A stretch of DNA of 64,000 bases from Aquimarina sp. ERC-38 (GTDB lineage: Bacteria; Bacteroidota; Bacteroidia; Flavobacteriales; Flavobacteriaceae): contig NZ_CP098511.1 in the NCBI RefSeq assembly GCF_026222555.1, positions 2,399,501 through 2,463,500 on the forward strand. Reading direction: 5' to 3'. Below are positions 15,769 to 25,438 of this stretch, in pieces. A program made the translations under genes and the position numbers. The notes beneath the pieces were generated by a model, which saw only the letters and a list, made by a program, of their open reading frames with translations, was not told the origin of the DNA and did not search any database. Positions within the stretch are counted from its first letter, which is position 1, and each line of letters begins with the position of its first letter.

Positions 15769-16314
15769 TTGCTACAGATTGAATTGATAGACAAGTGCAG
15801 GAAAAACGACCGAAAGGCGCAAATGGAATTGTATAAAAAATACTGCGATGGTATGTATTACGTTGCCCTGCGTTTTCTTAAAGATCCTTTTGAAGCGGAA
15901 GAAGCCATGCAGGAGTCTTTTATCAAAGCTTTTACAAAACTGCATCAGTTTAATGGTGATGTCACTTTTGGAGCCTGGTTAAAGCGTATTGTGATTAATA
16001 AGAGTATTGATATGCTAAAGGCTAAAAAACTGCAAACTATTGCGCTTAACGAACAAATTATGACTTCGGTTGAAGAACAGGAAAATTGGGTGGTTGAAGA
16101 CTCGGTTACGCTGGAAGAAGTTAAAAAAGCTATCGAACAGTTACCGGAGAAATACAGATATGCCGTCATGCTCTTTTTAGTAGAAGGCTACGATCATAAA
16201 GAAATTAGCGAAATCTTAAATATTACCCCGGTCTCTTCTCGTACCTTAGTACATCGAGGAAAAAAACAACTACAGGAACAACTTAAACATTTACGATATG
16301 GGACAGGATCTTAG
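15769..16314 (+). CDS. RNA polymerase sigma factor, ECF subfamily
   Basis: A 181-residue sigma-70 family factor with only regions 2 and 4. Region 2 spans about residues 15-85 (YVALRFLKDPFEAEEAMQ, FNGDVTFGAWLKRIVINK); region 4 spans about 120-172 (LPEKYRYAVMLFLVEGYDHK, EISEILNITPVSSRT). It directs polymerase to a specific regulon, presumably envelope related given the genes behind it. The likely start is a TTG at 15769; no ATG is available before region 2. The next gene overlaps by 17 nt and encodes a one-pass membrane protein, fitting an anti-sigma factor. Confidence 0.93.
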   Translation: MLQIELIDKCRKNDRKAQMELYKKYCDGMYYVALRFLKDPFEAEEAMQESFIKAFTKLHQFNGDVTFGAWLKRIVINKSIDMLKAKKLQTIALNEQIMTSVEEQENWVVEDSVTLEEVKKAIEQLPEKYRYAVMLFLVEGYDHKEISEILNITPVSSRTLVHRGKKQLQEQLKHLRYGTGS

Positions 16315-16912
16315 AGAGTTGTTAAAAAAAGATAGGGGATTACCAATAAATCAGTTATCTGATAACCATGAGTTAAACTTTTTATCAAAACTGGAGCAGG
16401 AGTTACCTGTTCAGGAAAAAAATACGAAACGATTTTGGAATACCAATTGGATACGAATTACGGCGGGACTGATTATGGTATTGTCAATTAGCCTTTCTTA
16501 CCTTTTTATGGGAAATTCGAATAATAAAGCTGATTTTATACCGGGTGTAAGTGATGTGCAAAATGCTAAAGTGATTTTACCCAAACAAACCTCATCGCTG
16601 GCTTCCATATCTCCCGAATACGAAAAGGCAGAACAGTATTTTCTTAAAAATATAAAATTAGGTATATCAGAAATCACTATTGATAGCAATAATCAGGAAT
16701 TGGTACAAAGTTTTATGCGTAGGTTAAAAGAACTAGATGAGGAGTATCAAAGTCTCAATATAGAATTAATGGAATTGGGACCTAATCCTCAAAGTATTGA
16801 GGCTATGATGGAAAACCTGACCCTTCGTTTATCACTTTTAAATCGTTTAAACAGTAAACTTAAAGAACTGGATACTCTTGAAAATGAAAACTATATTGAT
16901 TTACAGGCTTAG
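16298..16912 (+). CDS. Probable anti-sigma factor (single-pass membrane protein)
   Basis: A 204-residue protein with a cytoplasmic N-terminus of about 50 residues (MGQDLRELLKKDRG...), one membrane segment at about 51-72 (WIRITAGLIMVLSISLSYLF) and an external part with a coiled-coil-like tail (residues 130-200, rich in Leu, Glu, Asn). No zinc-binding anti-sigma motif is visible. The role is inferred from the 17-nt overlap with the ECF sigma gene and from the topology. It overlaps the following gene as well. Confidence 0.72.
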   Translation: MGQDLRELLKKDRGLPINQLSDNHELNFLSKLEQELPVQEKNTKRFWNTNWIRITAGLIMVLSISLSYLFMGNSNNKADFIPGVSDVQNAKVILPKQTSSLASISPEYEKAEQYFLKNIKLGISEITIDSNNQELVQSFMRRLKELDEEYQSLNIELMELGPNPQSIEAMMENLTLRLSLLNRLNSKLKELDTLENENYIDLQA

Positions 16913-18272
16913 TATACTACTGCTGTTTTTAGCATGTATCTCCAACCTTGTAGCTCAAAAAAGACTTGACAAGTTTGTAAAAACTTTTAAAGTTGAAGAT
17001 AATTTAACCTTACAGGTAAATAGTAATTATTCTAAAATAATCATAAAACCTTCTGAAAAAAACGAAGTAGCCGTTCACGCATATTTTGAAGGTGATATTC
17101 AAAAAGAAACAAAAAAAGAATTGTTGGCTGACTGGGAGGTGACCGCTAGTAAGGATTTAAATAGAATTGTAATTCAAACCACTACGGCAAAGTTCTGGGC
17201 GGGAGAACCCAAAGTATCTTCATCTGTTTTCAAAAAGATTCAACCGGAAGACATTAATACCTTACACGCTGTAATTGCAAGTATTTTAAATCCGGTTTTA
17301 AATAATAGTAAACAACAATATAAAGTCAACCAGTTAAATAAAAAGCTAAAAAGTATTGATTTTGACACAGCATTGTATATAAAAGATGAAAAACGCTACG
17401 TAGAACAATGGCATCACCAGATTCGGGAGAAATTTGGAAATAATTCTGATGATTTATTAAAACTATGGTTACAAAACCTGTCAGAAGAAAGTAATCATAT
17501 TTTCCTGGCTAGTACGGATCTTCCGGGTTATCATACAACTACCACGACTTATATGGATAGGTTCATTAAGGGTTCTACTACAGATATGACAGAAGTTTCG
17601 CAGTATATTGGAGATACTGTTACCGTTTATCAATTTCGTCGTAAAAAAGGAGTTCAGGATAAAGTGACTAAAGTCCTTGAGGTTAGTGTTCCTGCTACCA
17701 CGCAATTGGAGCTAAAGGTACGACATGGAAGTGTAAGAATTTTTGAATCGGTAGCTAATGTTAAAGCTTCTTTAGCCTATACTAGTCTTACTGCAGATGA
17801 AATTACCGGAAAACAGTCTATTATTGAAATTTCTTATGCTCCGATATTTGTAAAAAAATGGAGTAGTGGGCATTTAGCCTTAAACTACGTTAAGAACTGT
17901 AGGTTACAAACGGTGAGTAATCTTCGTATTAACTCCGATTCTAGTAATATCTTTATGCAGGAACTTCAGAAGAATACGGCAATTTCCGGTAGTTTCGGAA
18001 CTATTTCTATTTCTTCTTTAGCAAAAGATTTTGAAACTTTAGATTTATTAGTACAGAATGCGGACTTTCAATTAAAAGTACCTAAAGAAGTAGTATTTAA
18101 CTTTTCATTAAGTGGTTCACAGAATAAAATCCAGATTTCTAAATCAGTTAAAGTCTCCGCACGAAAAAACTTTGAAAATATCTTTGTTAGTGGCTACCAA
18201 AATTCCAGAAATACAGAAAACTTAATCAATATTCAGGCAAAATATTGTAACATTAGTTTACAATCCATATAA
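16884..18272 (+). CDS. Exported beta-strand-rich protein in the sigma factor operon (DUF4097-like)
   Basis: A protein of 462 residues with a signal peptide ending at NLVAQ. I chose the ATG at 16884 over a TTG six bases earlier. The sequence after the signal (LTLQVNSNYSKIIIKPSEKNEVAVHAYFEGD) and the C-terminal half, made of short repeated strands (VPATTQLELKVRHGSVRIFE ... LDLLVQNADFQLKVPKEV), resemble the DUF4097-type beta-solenoid adhesin fold. The middle part (about 120-210) is helical and unassigned. It overlaps the anti-sigma-like gene by 29 nt. It may be the sensed or regulated envelope component; this is inference. Confidence 0.7.
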   Translation: MKTILIYRLSILLLFLACISNLVAQKRLDKFVKTFKVEDNLTLQVNSNYSKIIIKPSEKNEVAVHAYFEGDIQKETKKELLADWEVTASKDLNRIVIQTTTAKFWAGEPKVSSSVFKKIQPEDINTLHAVIASILNPVLNNSKQQYKVNQLNKKLKSIDFDTALYIKDEKRYVEQWHHQIREKFGNNSDDLLKLWLQNLSEESNHIFLASTDLPGYHTTTTTYMDRFIKGSTTDMTEVSQYIGDTVTVYQFRRKKGVQDKVTKVLEVSVPATTQLELKVRHGSVRIFESVANVKASLAYTSLTADEITGKQSIIEISYAPIFVKKWSSGHLALNYVKNCRLQTVSNLRINSDSSNIFMQELQKNTAISGSFGTISISSLAKDFETLDLLVQNADFQLKVPKEVVFNFSLSGSQNKIQISKSVKVSARKNFENIFVSGYQNSRNTENLINIQAKYCNISLQSI

Positions 18273-18576
18273 GTTCGCTGATTCTTCTTTTTATCAACAA
18301 CTTTTAGTGTCAAATTATATTTTAAACTTTGCGTATTTCATCCTTTAATTTTTGTATTTCATCTATTTTTAAGATAATTTTAATTTTTAAATATTTGTTA
18401 ATCAATTATTTATGATTTTTTTTAAATCAATTTTAAGATTTTGTGTATTTCAACGAATTTCTAAAACAACTGGTCTAAAAAAGGGGAAATTATTTTATTG
18501 GTATGGTAAAAACACTTATCATTGTATGGTATTCACGCAACAAGATTAAAGTATTGATATAAAAATTACGCCCCAA
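18273..18576. other. AT-rich spacer
   Basis: No gene seen. The stretch contains poly-T/A tracts but no clear hairpin or full promoter; it separates the sigma operon from the secreted duplicated-module gene. Confidence 0.45.
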
Positions 18577-19185
18577 ATGAAATTATTTATCATTCTATCA
18601 TTAGCAATACCTACTCTATTATTTGCTAATACTGAAAAAGAAGCATTAGAAGTTAGACAAGAAGGACAGATAGTAACAGTTACCAATTTTGAAGAAGGAA
18701 ATAAAATTAAGGTTTTTGAAACTGTAAGTGGAGTTCATGTCTTGTCAAAGAAAAGAGGTCAAATTGATTTAAGTCAATTACCAGAAGGTTCTTATACAAT
18801 CATAGACAATTCAGGTCGGACAGTTGAAGTTATCAATACTGGTGAAATTGTAGAGATAGACGAAACCACTAATGAATTTTTAATTACTGAAGATGCGCCA
18901 TTAGTCGTAGAAAATGAAGATAGTACTGCTGAGGAGCAACCGTTAAACGACTTTACTCATTACCAACCTCTGAAAATTAAACAAGTTGACAATAGTATTG
19001 AAATTCTTGATTTTACCGACGGTGATATTATAAAAGTGTTTGAATTTGAAAATGATATTCATGTGCTGACTAAAAAGTATAATGTAATTGATTTATCACA
19101 ATTACCATCCGGAAAATATTATTTAAAAAATAATAAAAGACAAATAGCAGTTGTAGAAAAGACAGAACTGCTTACCATCGAATAA
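18577..19185 (+). CDS. Secreted protein with two copies of a sorting-domain-like module
   Basis: A 202-residue exported protein (signal MKLFIILSLAIPTLLFA). It contains two related modules, about residues 27-90 and 137-200. In each, a short strand pair IKVFE.....(V/I)HVL(S/T)KK is followed by IDLSQLP.G.Y and a final strand. The phrase DLSQLPSGKYYLKNN strongly resembles the end of a T9SS type A sorting domain (sLssGiYllk), but here there is no cargo domain; the protein is made of the two modules joined by an acidic linker (about 95-135). Function unknown. A clear terminator follows. Confidence 0.75.
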   Translation: MKLFIILSLAIPTLLFANTEKEALEVRQEGQIVTVTNFEEGNKIKVFETVSGVHVLSKKRGQIDLSQLPEGSYTIIDNSGRTVEVINTGEIVEIDETTNEFLITEDAPLVVENEDSTAEEQPLNDFTHYQPLKIKQVDNSIEILDFTDGDIIKVFEFENDIHVLTKKYNVIDLSQLPSGKYYLKNNKRQIAVVEKTELLTIE

Positions 19186-19253
19186 AAATTGGAATACAGA
19201 CATAATTTTTATTAACACGAGGCATACTTTAGTATGCAAATTATTTGGGGAAG

Positions 19254-19277
19254 AACCTGCTACTTCGGTAGCAGGTT
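19254..19277 (+). terminator. Intrinsic terminator with UUCG tetraloop
   Basis: AACCTGCTAC (19254-19263) and GTAGCAGGTT (19268-19277) form a perfect 10-bp stem closed by TTCG, followed by a T-rich tail. It ends the transcript of the gene at 18577. A second small hairpin (GCATAC/GTATGC, 19222-19237) lies just before it. Confidence 0.92.
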
Positions 19278-19313
19278 TTTATTTTTGTCTTATATTCCCT
19301 TTTTAACACAGTT

Positions 19314-19967
19314 ATGAATAGTATCTTTCCCATTCTTTTACCTGAGTATCCTTTACATCAACAATACGTAGAAATTGATCTTTCTCAATCCAATGTAGCA
19401 TTAAAGCAAATAGATATTACATCAGCTATTGCCATGGATACTTTTATAGCAAATTTTCTTACAGAGCACAAAGCTTCTGTTGCTTACGGGGGCTATCTGG
19501 AAAAACGTGCTATTTATGATAGAAGCCAGGTATTTAAAAACAAAGGTACTACGCCCCGTAGAAATATCCATCTGGGGGTTGATTTCTGGTGTAAAGCGGG
19601 TACTCTGATAGCTACCCCTTTTGATGCTAGCGTACATAGTTTCAAAAACAATAATAAATTAGGAGATTACGGACCTACGATAATACTTGAACATAAACTA
19701 AATAATACCACCTTCTATACACTTTACGGTCATTTAAGTTTAGCATCAATTGAGCAGATTGAAGTTGGACAGAGGCTTAAAAAAGGTACCGTTTTTTGTG
19801 CTTTGGGAGATCATTCTGTTAACGGTGATTATGCACCTCATTTACATTATCAGGTTATCAAAGATATAGGAGTGCATTCCGGAGATTATCCCGGAGTATG
19901 TTCATCTGCTACTTTGGCTACGTATAAAAATAATTGTCCGAACCCTTTATCATTTCCGGGTCTTTAA
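19314..19967 (+). CDS. M23-fold protein without signal peptide
   Basis: A 217-residue protein with a LytM/M23 metallopeptidase domain. Zinc-ligand motifs are complete: HLGVD (His86, Asp90) and HLH (His176, His178), with the catalytic-type His140 in YTLYGH. There is no signal peptide or membrane segment, unusual for a peptidoglycan hydrolase. Its wording (PRRNIHLGVDFWCKAGT, LGDYGPTIILEH, FYTLYGHLS) recalls the M23 domain found in the middle of large phosphotransferase-M23-aminotransferase class III fusions, so it may be a stand-alone version with a cytoplasmic role. That link is from memory and would need a search. Confidence 0.85.
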   Translation: MNSIFPILLPEYPLHQQYVEIDLSQSNVALKQIDITSAIAMDTFIANFLTEHKASVAYGGYLEKRAIYDRSQVFKNKGTTPRRNIHLGVDFWCKAGTLIATPFDASVHSFKNNNKLGDYGPTIILEHKLNNTTFYTLYGHLSLASIEQIEVGQRLKKGTVFCALGDHSVNGDYAPHLHYQVIKDIGVHSGDYPGVCSSATLATYKNNCPNPLSFPGL

Positions 19968-20133
19968 GTTGCACTACTTTATTCTATAAGATTTCTTAAA
20001 ATTGTTAGGGCTTTACCGATATAAGACAATGGTTTTGTAAGGTTTATGGGATTTTCATGAATTCATTAAAAATGTGAGACTCATTTGTGACATTTCATAA
20101 TTAAAACTTACATTTATATTATATAACTAAATT

Positions 20134-21162
20134 ATGAATAAAATGCTTTCCATAAAAGATACTACAGTAAGGGATATTGTAGTAGATATGGCAAAGTACT
20201 TTGAAGTGTCGGTTAAAGAATCTTTTAATGTAATTTCAATAATACTACCGGAACATATTGGTACCGGAGAAATTAAAGGAACTTCTTTTGATTCTGGAAT
20301 AGGAGTAATTGAAGCCTTTTATTCGCTGCATGATGATCTTATTATAGAATTAGCACAAGATAATATTCACCCTCTTAAATTTATTTTTAATATTGGTCAA
20401 AATATTCAACACCAGTTTAAAGGTCTTGACGGAGACACTACGATTAAGACTTTTGAAAATTTAATAGTATCCAACAATAACAAGTATAGTAACATTTTTA
20501 AAATTCCTAAAAGTGAGAATATTAGTCTTTTTAGTATTGAAATCAACCGAAAGCAGTTTCATCATAAGTTAAAACAATTTGAAGAAGGCCTAGAAGATAG
20601 TTTAAAACTTCTGTTTAATGACCTGGACAGTAAAAAACTAATTTGGTATAAGGCTAGTTGTAGCCTGGAAATTGCTGATATTATTTATGAATACAAAAAT
20701 TGTGAATTAGAAGGTTTTATGCGTTCTTTTTTCCTGGAAAATAAGGCAAATGAAATTCTTTATAATCAGTTATTACAATACCTGGACGACGATGGGGAAA
20801 CGAGCTCAAATATACCTCGTAATTCAGATATTAAATATATTGAAGCAGCAGCATCGTTTATTAAAGACAATGTATCCGAATCTATGTCGGTATCTAATAT
20901 AGCAAAAATAGTAGGCATTTCTCAAAAGAAATTGCAACGTGGTTTCCAAAGTCATTTTAAGCTTTCTATTAATGATTATATTAAAGAGAAACGTATGGAA
21001 AAGTTGGTAGATCTCCTGATAAATACGGATCTAAGCATCTCAGAAATCAGCTATGAAATTGGTATCCAGAGTAAAAGTTATGTTTCTAAACTTTTTAAAG
21101 ATAAATATGGTGTAAGCCCTAAAACCTATCGTAAGATCAAACGGGATGTACAACTTAATTAA
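20134..21162 (+). CDS. AraC family transcriptional regulator
   Basis: A 342-residue regulator. The C-terminal 100 residues hold the two helix-turn-helix motifs: MSVSNIAKIVGISQKKLQRGF and LSISEISYEIGIQSKSYVSK followed by LFKDKYGVSPKTYRK. The N-terminal 220 residues would form the ligand or dimerisation domain but show no known sensor motif; the layout resembles PchR-like members. It is transcribed alone and ends convergent with the response regulator gene, the two overlapping by 4 nt. The target genes are unknown. Confidence 0.93.
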   Translation: MNKMLSIKDTTVRDIVVDMAKYFEVSVKESFNVISIILPEHIGTGEIKGTSFDSGIGVIEAFYSLHDDLIIELAQDNIHPLKFIFNIGQNIQHQFKGLDGDTTIKTFENLIVSNNNKYSNIFKIPKSENISLFSIEINRKQFHHKLKQFEEGLEDSLKLLFNDLDSKKLIWYKASCSLEIADIIYEYKNCELEGFMRSFFLENKANEILYNQLLQYLDDDGETSSNIPRNSDIKYIEAAASFIKDNVSESMSVSNIAKIVGISQKKLQRGFQSHFKLSINDYIKEKRMEKLVDLLINTDLSISEISYEIGIQSKSYVSKLFKDKYGVSPKTYRKIKRDVQLN

Positions 21163-21734
21163 ATAGTTAGTTGATTTTCATAATACTTACAGACCATATG
21201 CTCTAATTCTTTAAAATCAATGCTGGAAAGTAGGTTCAGATCTTTACTTTTTGAGTTTTCCAGTAAAATTAGCTTTTCTATTCTTTCTTCAAGTATTGCA
21301 AGTTGTTTCCTAACACGATGTTGAGCTTCAAAAATCTCCGGACGCTTAAGGTACATCTCTCTCAATTTCTTAAAGGTAGTATTCAACCTTTCGTTTAAAT
21401 GATTTAAATTTCTCTTTAAAACTACATCTTTCGCACCTTGTTTAAAAAGTTCGGAAATGGTTTCCTGATCGGATATGACCCCAGATACTACGATACAAGG
21501 AATACTTGAATTCTGATCAGCAATAATTTTTAATAAATCCAAGGCATTAAACGTTATCAAGTTGTAATCAGCAATGACCATATCCGCTACCCGATTTTTG
21601 ATAGCAAATTCAAAGTCAGCCAATTCTTTTACCAAGGTGAATTGCGCTTCAGGAAATTGTTTAAGTACTATTCTTTTAATTAAAGCTACATCTGTTTCAT
21701 TATCTTCAAGTAGCAGAATTTTTACCGGTAACAT
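21159..21734 (-). CDS. Response regulator with receiver domain and coiled-coil tail
   Basis: A 191-residue protein. The receiver domain (about residues 4-125) has the acidic pair Glu10/Asp11, the phosphoacceptor Asp56 (MVIADYNLI), Ser84 and Lys107 (AKDVVLKRNL). The remaining 60 residues are helical and charged, possibly a dimerisation coiled coil; there is no DNA-binding output domain. It probably acts by protein-protein contacts. No histidine kinase lies beside it; the only other phosphorelay gene here is the Hpt protein at 43402. Confidence 0.9.
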   Translation of the reverse strand: MLPVKILLLEDNETDVALIKRIVLKQFPEAQFTLVKELADFEFAIKNRVADMVIADYNLITFNALDLLKIIADQNSSIPCIVVSGVISDQETISELFKQGAKDVVLKRNLNHLNERLNTTFKKLREMYLKRPEIFEAQHRVRKQLAILEERIEKLILLENSKSKDLNLLSSIDFKELEHMVCKYYENQLTI

Positions 21735-21926
21735 ACATACATACTTTATTAGTCCAATTGAATGATAACTCTTTGTTATTTTATAAGCCTTTAGCTACTT
21801 TAAATATAAAATTTTAATAAAAAACAACTTATAAATTTTTGAAAATGTTGAGCTAATCATATAACTAAATCAATACTAGATAACATGAATCTTCTATTCT
21901 ATTTTATATTTATTTACCTGTATCTG

Positions 21927-24900
21927 TTAATTTCCTTCAGTAAGAATCCATTCCCCTTTTTCGATAAGTGGGATGGCTTGCTTGTATTTTACCGTTTTAT
22001 TTTCTCCGCTTAAGACATGTTTAATTACAACCCGGTCATTTCGACCTATTTTAGGTTGATCACGAACAATAGTTTCTATTACTTGTTGTTGGGGTTGTGT
22101 TTGACCGGCAGACCTACTTACGGCAGCTCGTTCATCCATATTAGGAATTTCCTCTTTAGAAGTTTCCAGGTTCTCTTTACGGCTTACCTGCCGAGCTTCC
22201 GAAATATTCTGTGTATTGCTACTTGGCAATTCACCCTTAAACAAGAAAGAAATGACATCCTTATTTACCTCTTCAATCATGGCTTTAAATAATTCAAAGG
22301 CCTCAAATTTATAAATCAATAGAGGATCTTTTTGTTCATGGACGGCTAACTGGACACTCTGTTTTAATTCGTCCATTTTACGCAGGTGCGTTTTCCAGGC
22401 ATCATCAATAATGGCCAGGGTAATATTCTTTTCAAAATCCGTAATTAACTGTTTTCCTTCGGTTTTATAAGCTTTTTGAAGGTTCGTTGCTACATTCAGG
22501 CTTTTAACCCCGTCGGTAAACGGAACCAGGATACGCTCATAATTACTGGTAGGATCTTCATACACCTGTTTGATAACTGGAAAAGCAATTTCTGCATTCC
22601 GCTTCATTTTCTCCTGGTAATGCTGGTAAGCGGCTTTATATACTTCTCCGGCAATTTTTTGAATATCCTGGCTTTCAAAATCCGATTCGCTAACCGGGCT
22701 GCTCATAGAGAAATACCGAATCAACTCAAATTCGAAGTTTTTATAATCTACCGCATTTTTATTAGTTTCTGTTATAACCTCTGCAGTGTCATAAATCATA
22801 TTTGCGATATCCACTCGTAATCGCTCTCCGAATAGGGCATGATAACGTCTTTTATACACTACCTCCCGCTGGGCATTCATGACATCATCATATTCTAATA
22901 ATCGTTTACGAACCCCAAAGTTATTTTCTTCTACTTTCTTTTGCGCGCGCTCAATGGACTTGGAAATCATGGAATGTTGAATTACTTCTCCTTCTTTTAA
23001 TCCCATACGGTCCATCATCTTTGCAATACGTTCTGACCCAAATAAGCGCATTAGGTTATCTTCAAGCGATACGTAGAATTGTGAACTACCCGGATCTCCC
23101 TGTCTACCGGATCGACCTCGTAACTGACGGTCAACCCTTCTTGAATCATGACGCTCCGTACCTACAATGGCTAATCCTCCTGCTTTTTTTACAGCATCAG
23201 ATAATTTAATATCCGTACCTCGTCCAGCCATATTGGTGGCAATGGTTACCACCCCAGGATTACCGGCTTCGGCAACAATATCTGCTTCTTTTTTATGTAA
23301 TTTAGCATTCAATACGTTATGCGGTACTTTACGTATGGTTAACATCCGACTTAAGAGTTCGGATATTTCTACGGAGGTAGTACCAATCAATACCGGCCTT
23401 CCAGCTCTAGAGAGTTCGGTTACGTTGTCGATAACCGCGTTGTATTTTTCTCGTTTGGTTTTATAAACCAAATCGTCTTTATCATCTCTGGCAATTGGAC
23501 GGTTGGTTGGAATTTCAACAACATCCAGTTTATAGATTTCCCAAAGTTCGCCCGCTTCTGTAACAGCAGTACCCGTCATCCCGGATAACTTGTTGTACAT
23601 TCTAAAGTAATTCTGTAGGGTAACGGTAGCAAAAGTCTGCGTGGCATCTTCAATTTTTACATTTTCTTTGGCTTCGATTGCTTGGTGCAACCCATCGCTA
23701 TATCGACGACCGTCCATAATACGTCCGGTTTGTTCGTCGACAATTTTTACTTTGTTGTCCATCACTACATATTCCACATCTTTTTCAAATAAAGAATACG
23801 CCTTTAATAATTGTCTTAAGGTATGGATACGTTCACTTTTTATACTGTAATCTCGAAACAGTTCTTCTTTCTTTTCAGCTTCTTCTTCTTTAGATAAACC
23901 TTCCTTTTCAATTTTGGCAATTTCCATCCCAATTTGTGGAAGTACAAAGAAATCCGGGTCTTCTTTTCCGGATAGATAATCTACTCCTTTATCCGTAAGG
24001 TCAATTTGATTATTTTTTTCTTCAATTACATAATACAGGTCGGCATCGATCTGATGCATTTCCCGATTATTGTCCTGCATGTAAAAATTTTCAGTTTTCT
24101 GAAGTAATTGCTTAATCCCTTCCTCACTTAAGTATTTGATTAAGGCCTTATTTTTAGGAATTCCCCGGTATACTTGTAGTAGTTTAAAACCTCCGTCCTT
24201 AGTATTTCCTTCCTTAATTAGTTTTTTAGCTTCTGCCAGTACTGTAGTTAATAGCTTTTGTTGTTTAGCCACTACATCCGAAATTTTTGGCTTTAATTGT
24301 TCAAATTCATGTACGTCTCCTTTAGGTATCGGACCGGAAATGATCAAAGGTGTCCGGGCATCATCAATTAATACCGAATCTACCTCATCAATAATAGCGT
24401 AATTATGAGGTCGTTGTACTAAATCCGAAGGAGCATGCGACATATTATCCCTCAGGTAATCAAAACCAAATTCGTTATTGGTACCATAGGTAATATCCGC
24501 ATTATAAGCCGCTCTTCTTTCTGCCGAATTGGGACGATGGTTGTCAATACAGTCAATTGTTAATCCGTGAAATTGAAAAATAGGGGCCATCCACTCACAA
24601 TCCCGACGTGCCAGGTAATCATTTACCGTTACCAGGTGCACCCCATTACCCGAAAGTGCATTCAGATACACCGGAAGGGTAGCTACCAAGGTTTTACCTT
24701 CTCCCGTCTGCATTTCAGCAACTTTTCCTTCGTGAAGAGCAATACCTCCAATTAGCTGTACGTCGTAATGTATCATATCCCAGGAAACTTCTTTCCCGGC
24801 AGCATCCCAGCTTGTAGACCAGATAGCATTTTCACCTTCTAGAGAAACATACGCTTTTACTCCAGACAACTCACGATCCATTGTAGAAGCTTGAACAGTA

Positions 24901-25286
24901 ATCGAATCGTTCTCCGTAAATCTTTTGGCAGTTTCTTTGACTACCGCAAAAGCTTCAGGTAAAATCTCGTTTAGAACTTTTTCTGAAACTTCATAAGATT
25001 CTTTTTTTAGAGTATCAATTTCGTTGTAAATATCTTCTTTCCGATCAATGTCTTCGGTTTGATTGGCTTCTTCGTTTAAAGATTCGATTTTAGCCAATAT
25101 TGGGCGTCTTGCTTCATTAATTTGTTCTTTAAAAGCATAGGTTTTTGCCCTTAATTCATCATTACTCAACCCGGACAGGGTTTTAAAAGCTTTTTTTATC
25201 TGGTCAACCCTGGGTTGAATTTCTTTAATGTCTTTTTTGGATTTATCTCCAACAAAAACCTTTAATACTGAATCTAAAATTCCCAT
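21927..25286 (-). CDS. secA: Preprotein translocase ATPase SecA
   Basis: The motor of Sec-dependent protein export. At 1119 residues it is longer than the about 850-900 of E. coli-type SecA, as is usual in Bacteroidota, where extra segments lie in the first nucleotide-binding domain. Walker A MQTGEGKTLVATLP, DEVDSVLIDDARTPLIISG, TNMAGRGTDIKL and GLAIVGTERHDSRRVDRQLRGRSGRQGDPG are all present. The C-terminus ends IEKGEWILTEGN and lacks the Cys-x-Cys zinc motif that binds SecB. It is monocistronic, with spacers on both sides. Confidence 0.98.
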   Translation of the reverse strand: MGILDSVLKVFVGDKSKKDIKEIQPRVDQIKKAFKTLSGLSNDELRAKTYAFKEQINEARRPILAKIESLNEEANQTEDIDRKEDIYNEIDTLKKESYEVSEKVLNEILPEAFAVVKETAKRFTENDSITVQASTMDRELSGVKAYVSLEGENAIWSTSWDAAGKEVSWDMIHYDVQLIGGIALHEGKVAEMQTGEGKTLVATLPVYLNALSGNGVHLVTVNDYLARRDCEWMAPIFQFHGLTIDCIDNHRPNSAERRAAYNADITYGTNNEFGFDYLRDNMSHAPSDLVQRPHNYAIIDEVDSVLIDDARTPLIISGPIPKGDVHEFEQLKPKISDVVAKQQKLLTTVLAEAKKLIKEGNTKDGGFKLLQVYRGIPKNKALIKYLSEEGIKQLLQKTENFYMQDNNREMHQIDADLYYVIEEKNNQIDLTDKGVDYLSGKEDPDFFVLPQIGMEIAKIEKEGLSKEEEAEKKEELFRDYSIKSERIHTLRQLLKAYSLFEKDVEYVVMDNKVKIVDEQTGRIMDGRRYSDGLHQAIEAKENVKIEDATQTFATVTLQNYFRMYNKLSGMTGTAVTEAGELWEIYKLDVVEIPTNRPIARDDKDDLVYKTKREKYNAVIDNVTELSRAGRPVLIGTTSVEISELLSRMLTIRKVPHNVLNAKLHKKEADIVAEAGNPGVVTIATNMAGRGTDIKLSDAVKKAGGLAIVGTERHDSRRVDRQLRGRSGRQGDPGSSQFYVSLEDNLMRLFGSERIAKMMDRMGLKEGEVIQHSMISKSIERAQKKVEENNFGVRKRLLEYDDVMNAQREVVYKRRYHALFGERLRVDIANMIYDTAEVITETNKNAVDYKNFEFELIRYFSMSSPVSESDFESQDIQKIAGEVYKAAYQHYQEKMKRNAEIAFPVIKQVYEDPTSNYERILVPFTDGVKSLNVATNLQKAYKTEGKQLITDFEKNITLAIIDDAWKTHLRKMDELKQSVQLAVHEQKDPLLIYKFEAFELFKAMIEEVNKDVISFLFKGELPSSNTQNISEARQVSRKENLETSKEEIPNMDERAAVSRSAGQTQPQQQVIETIVRDQPKIGRNDRVVIKHVLSGENKTVKYKQAIPLIEKGEWILTEGN

Positions 25287-25438
25287 ATCTAATGGCTATA
25301 TTTTCTCAATTATGGTTAATCAATTCAGAAAAACCAATATTTATTTTAATTATTATATATTTTAAAAACACTCAGCTATTCCCTTTATAGAAAAAGGCAA
25401 GTATCTTTGAAATTTAGGATTTTGTAATTTACATAAAA

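Noticed and set aside
22017..24755. Several plus-strand ORFs of 60-114 codons across secA
   Set aside because: All are antisense shadows of the secA reading frame.
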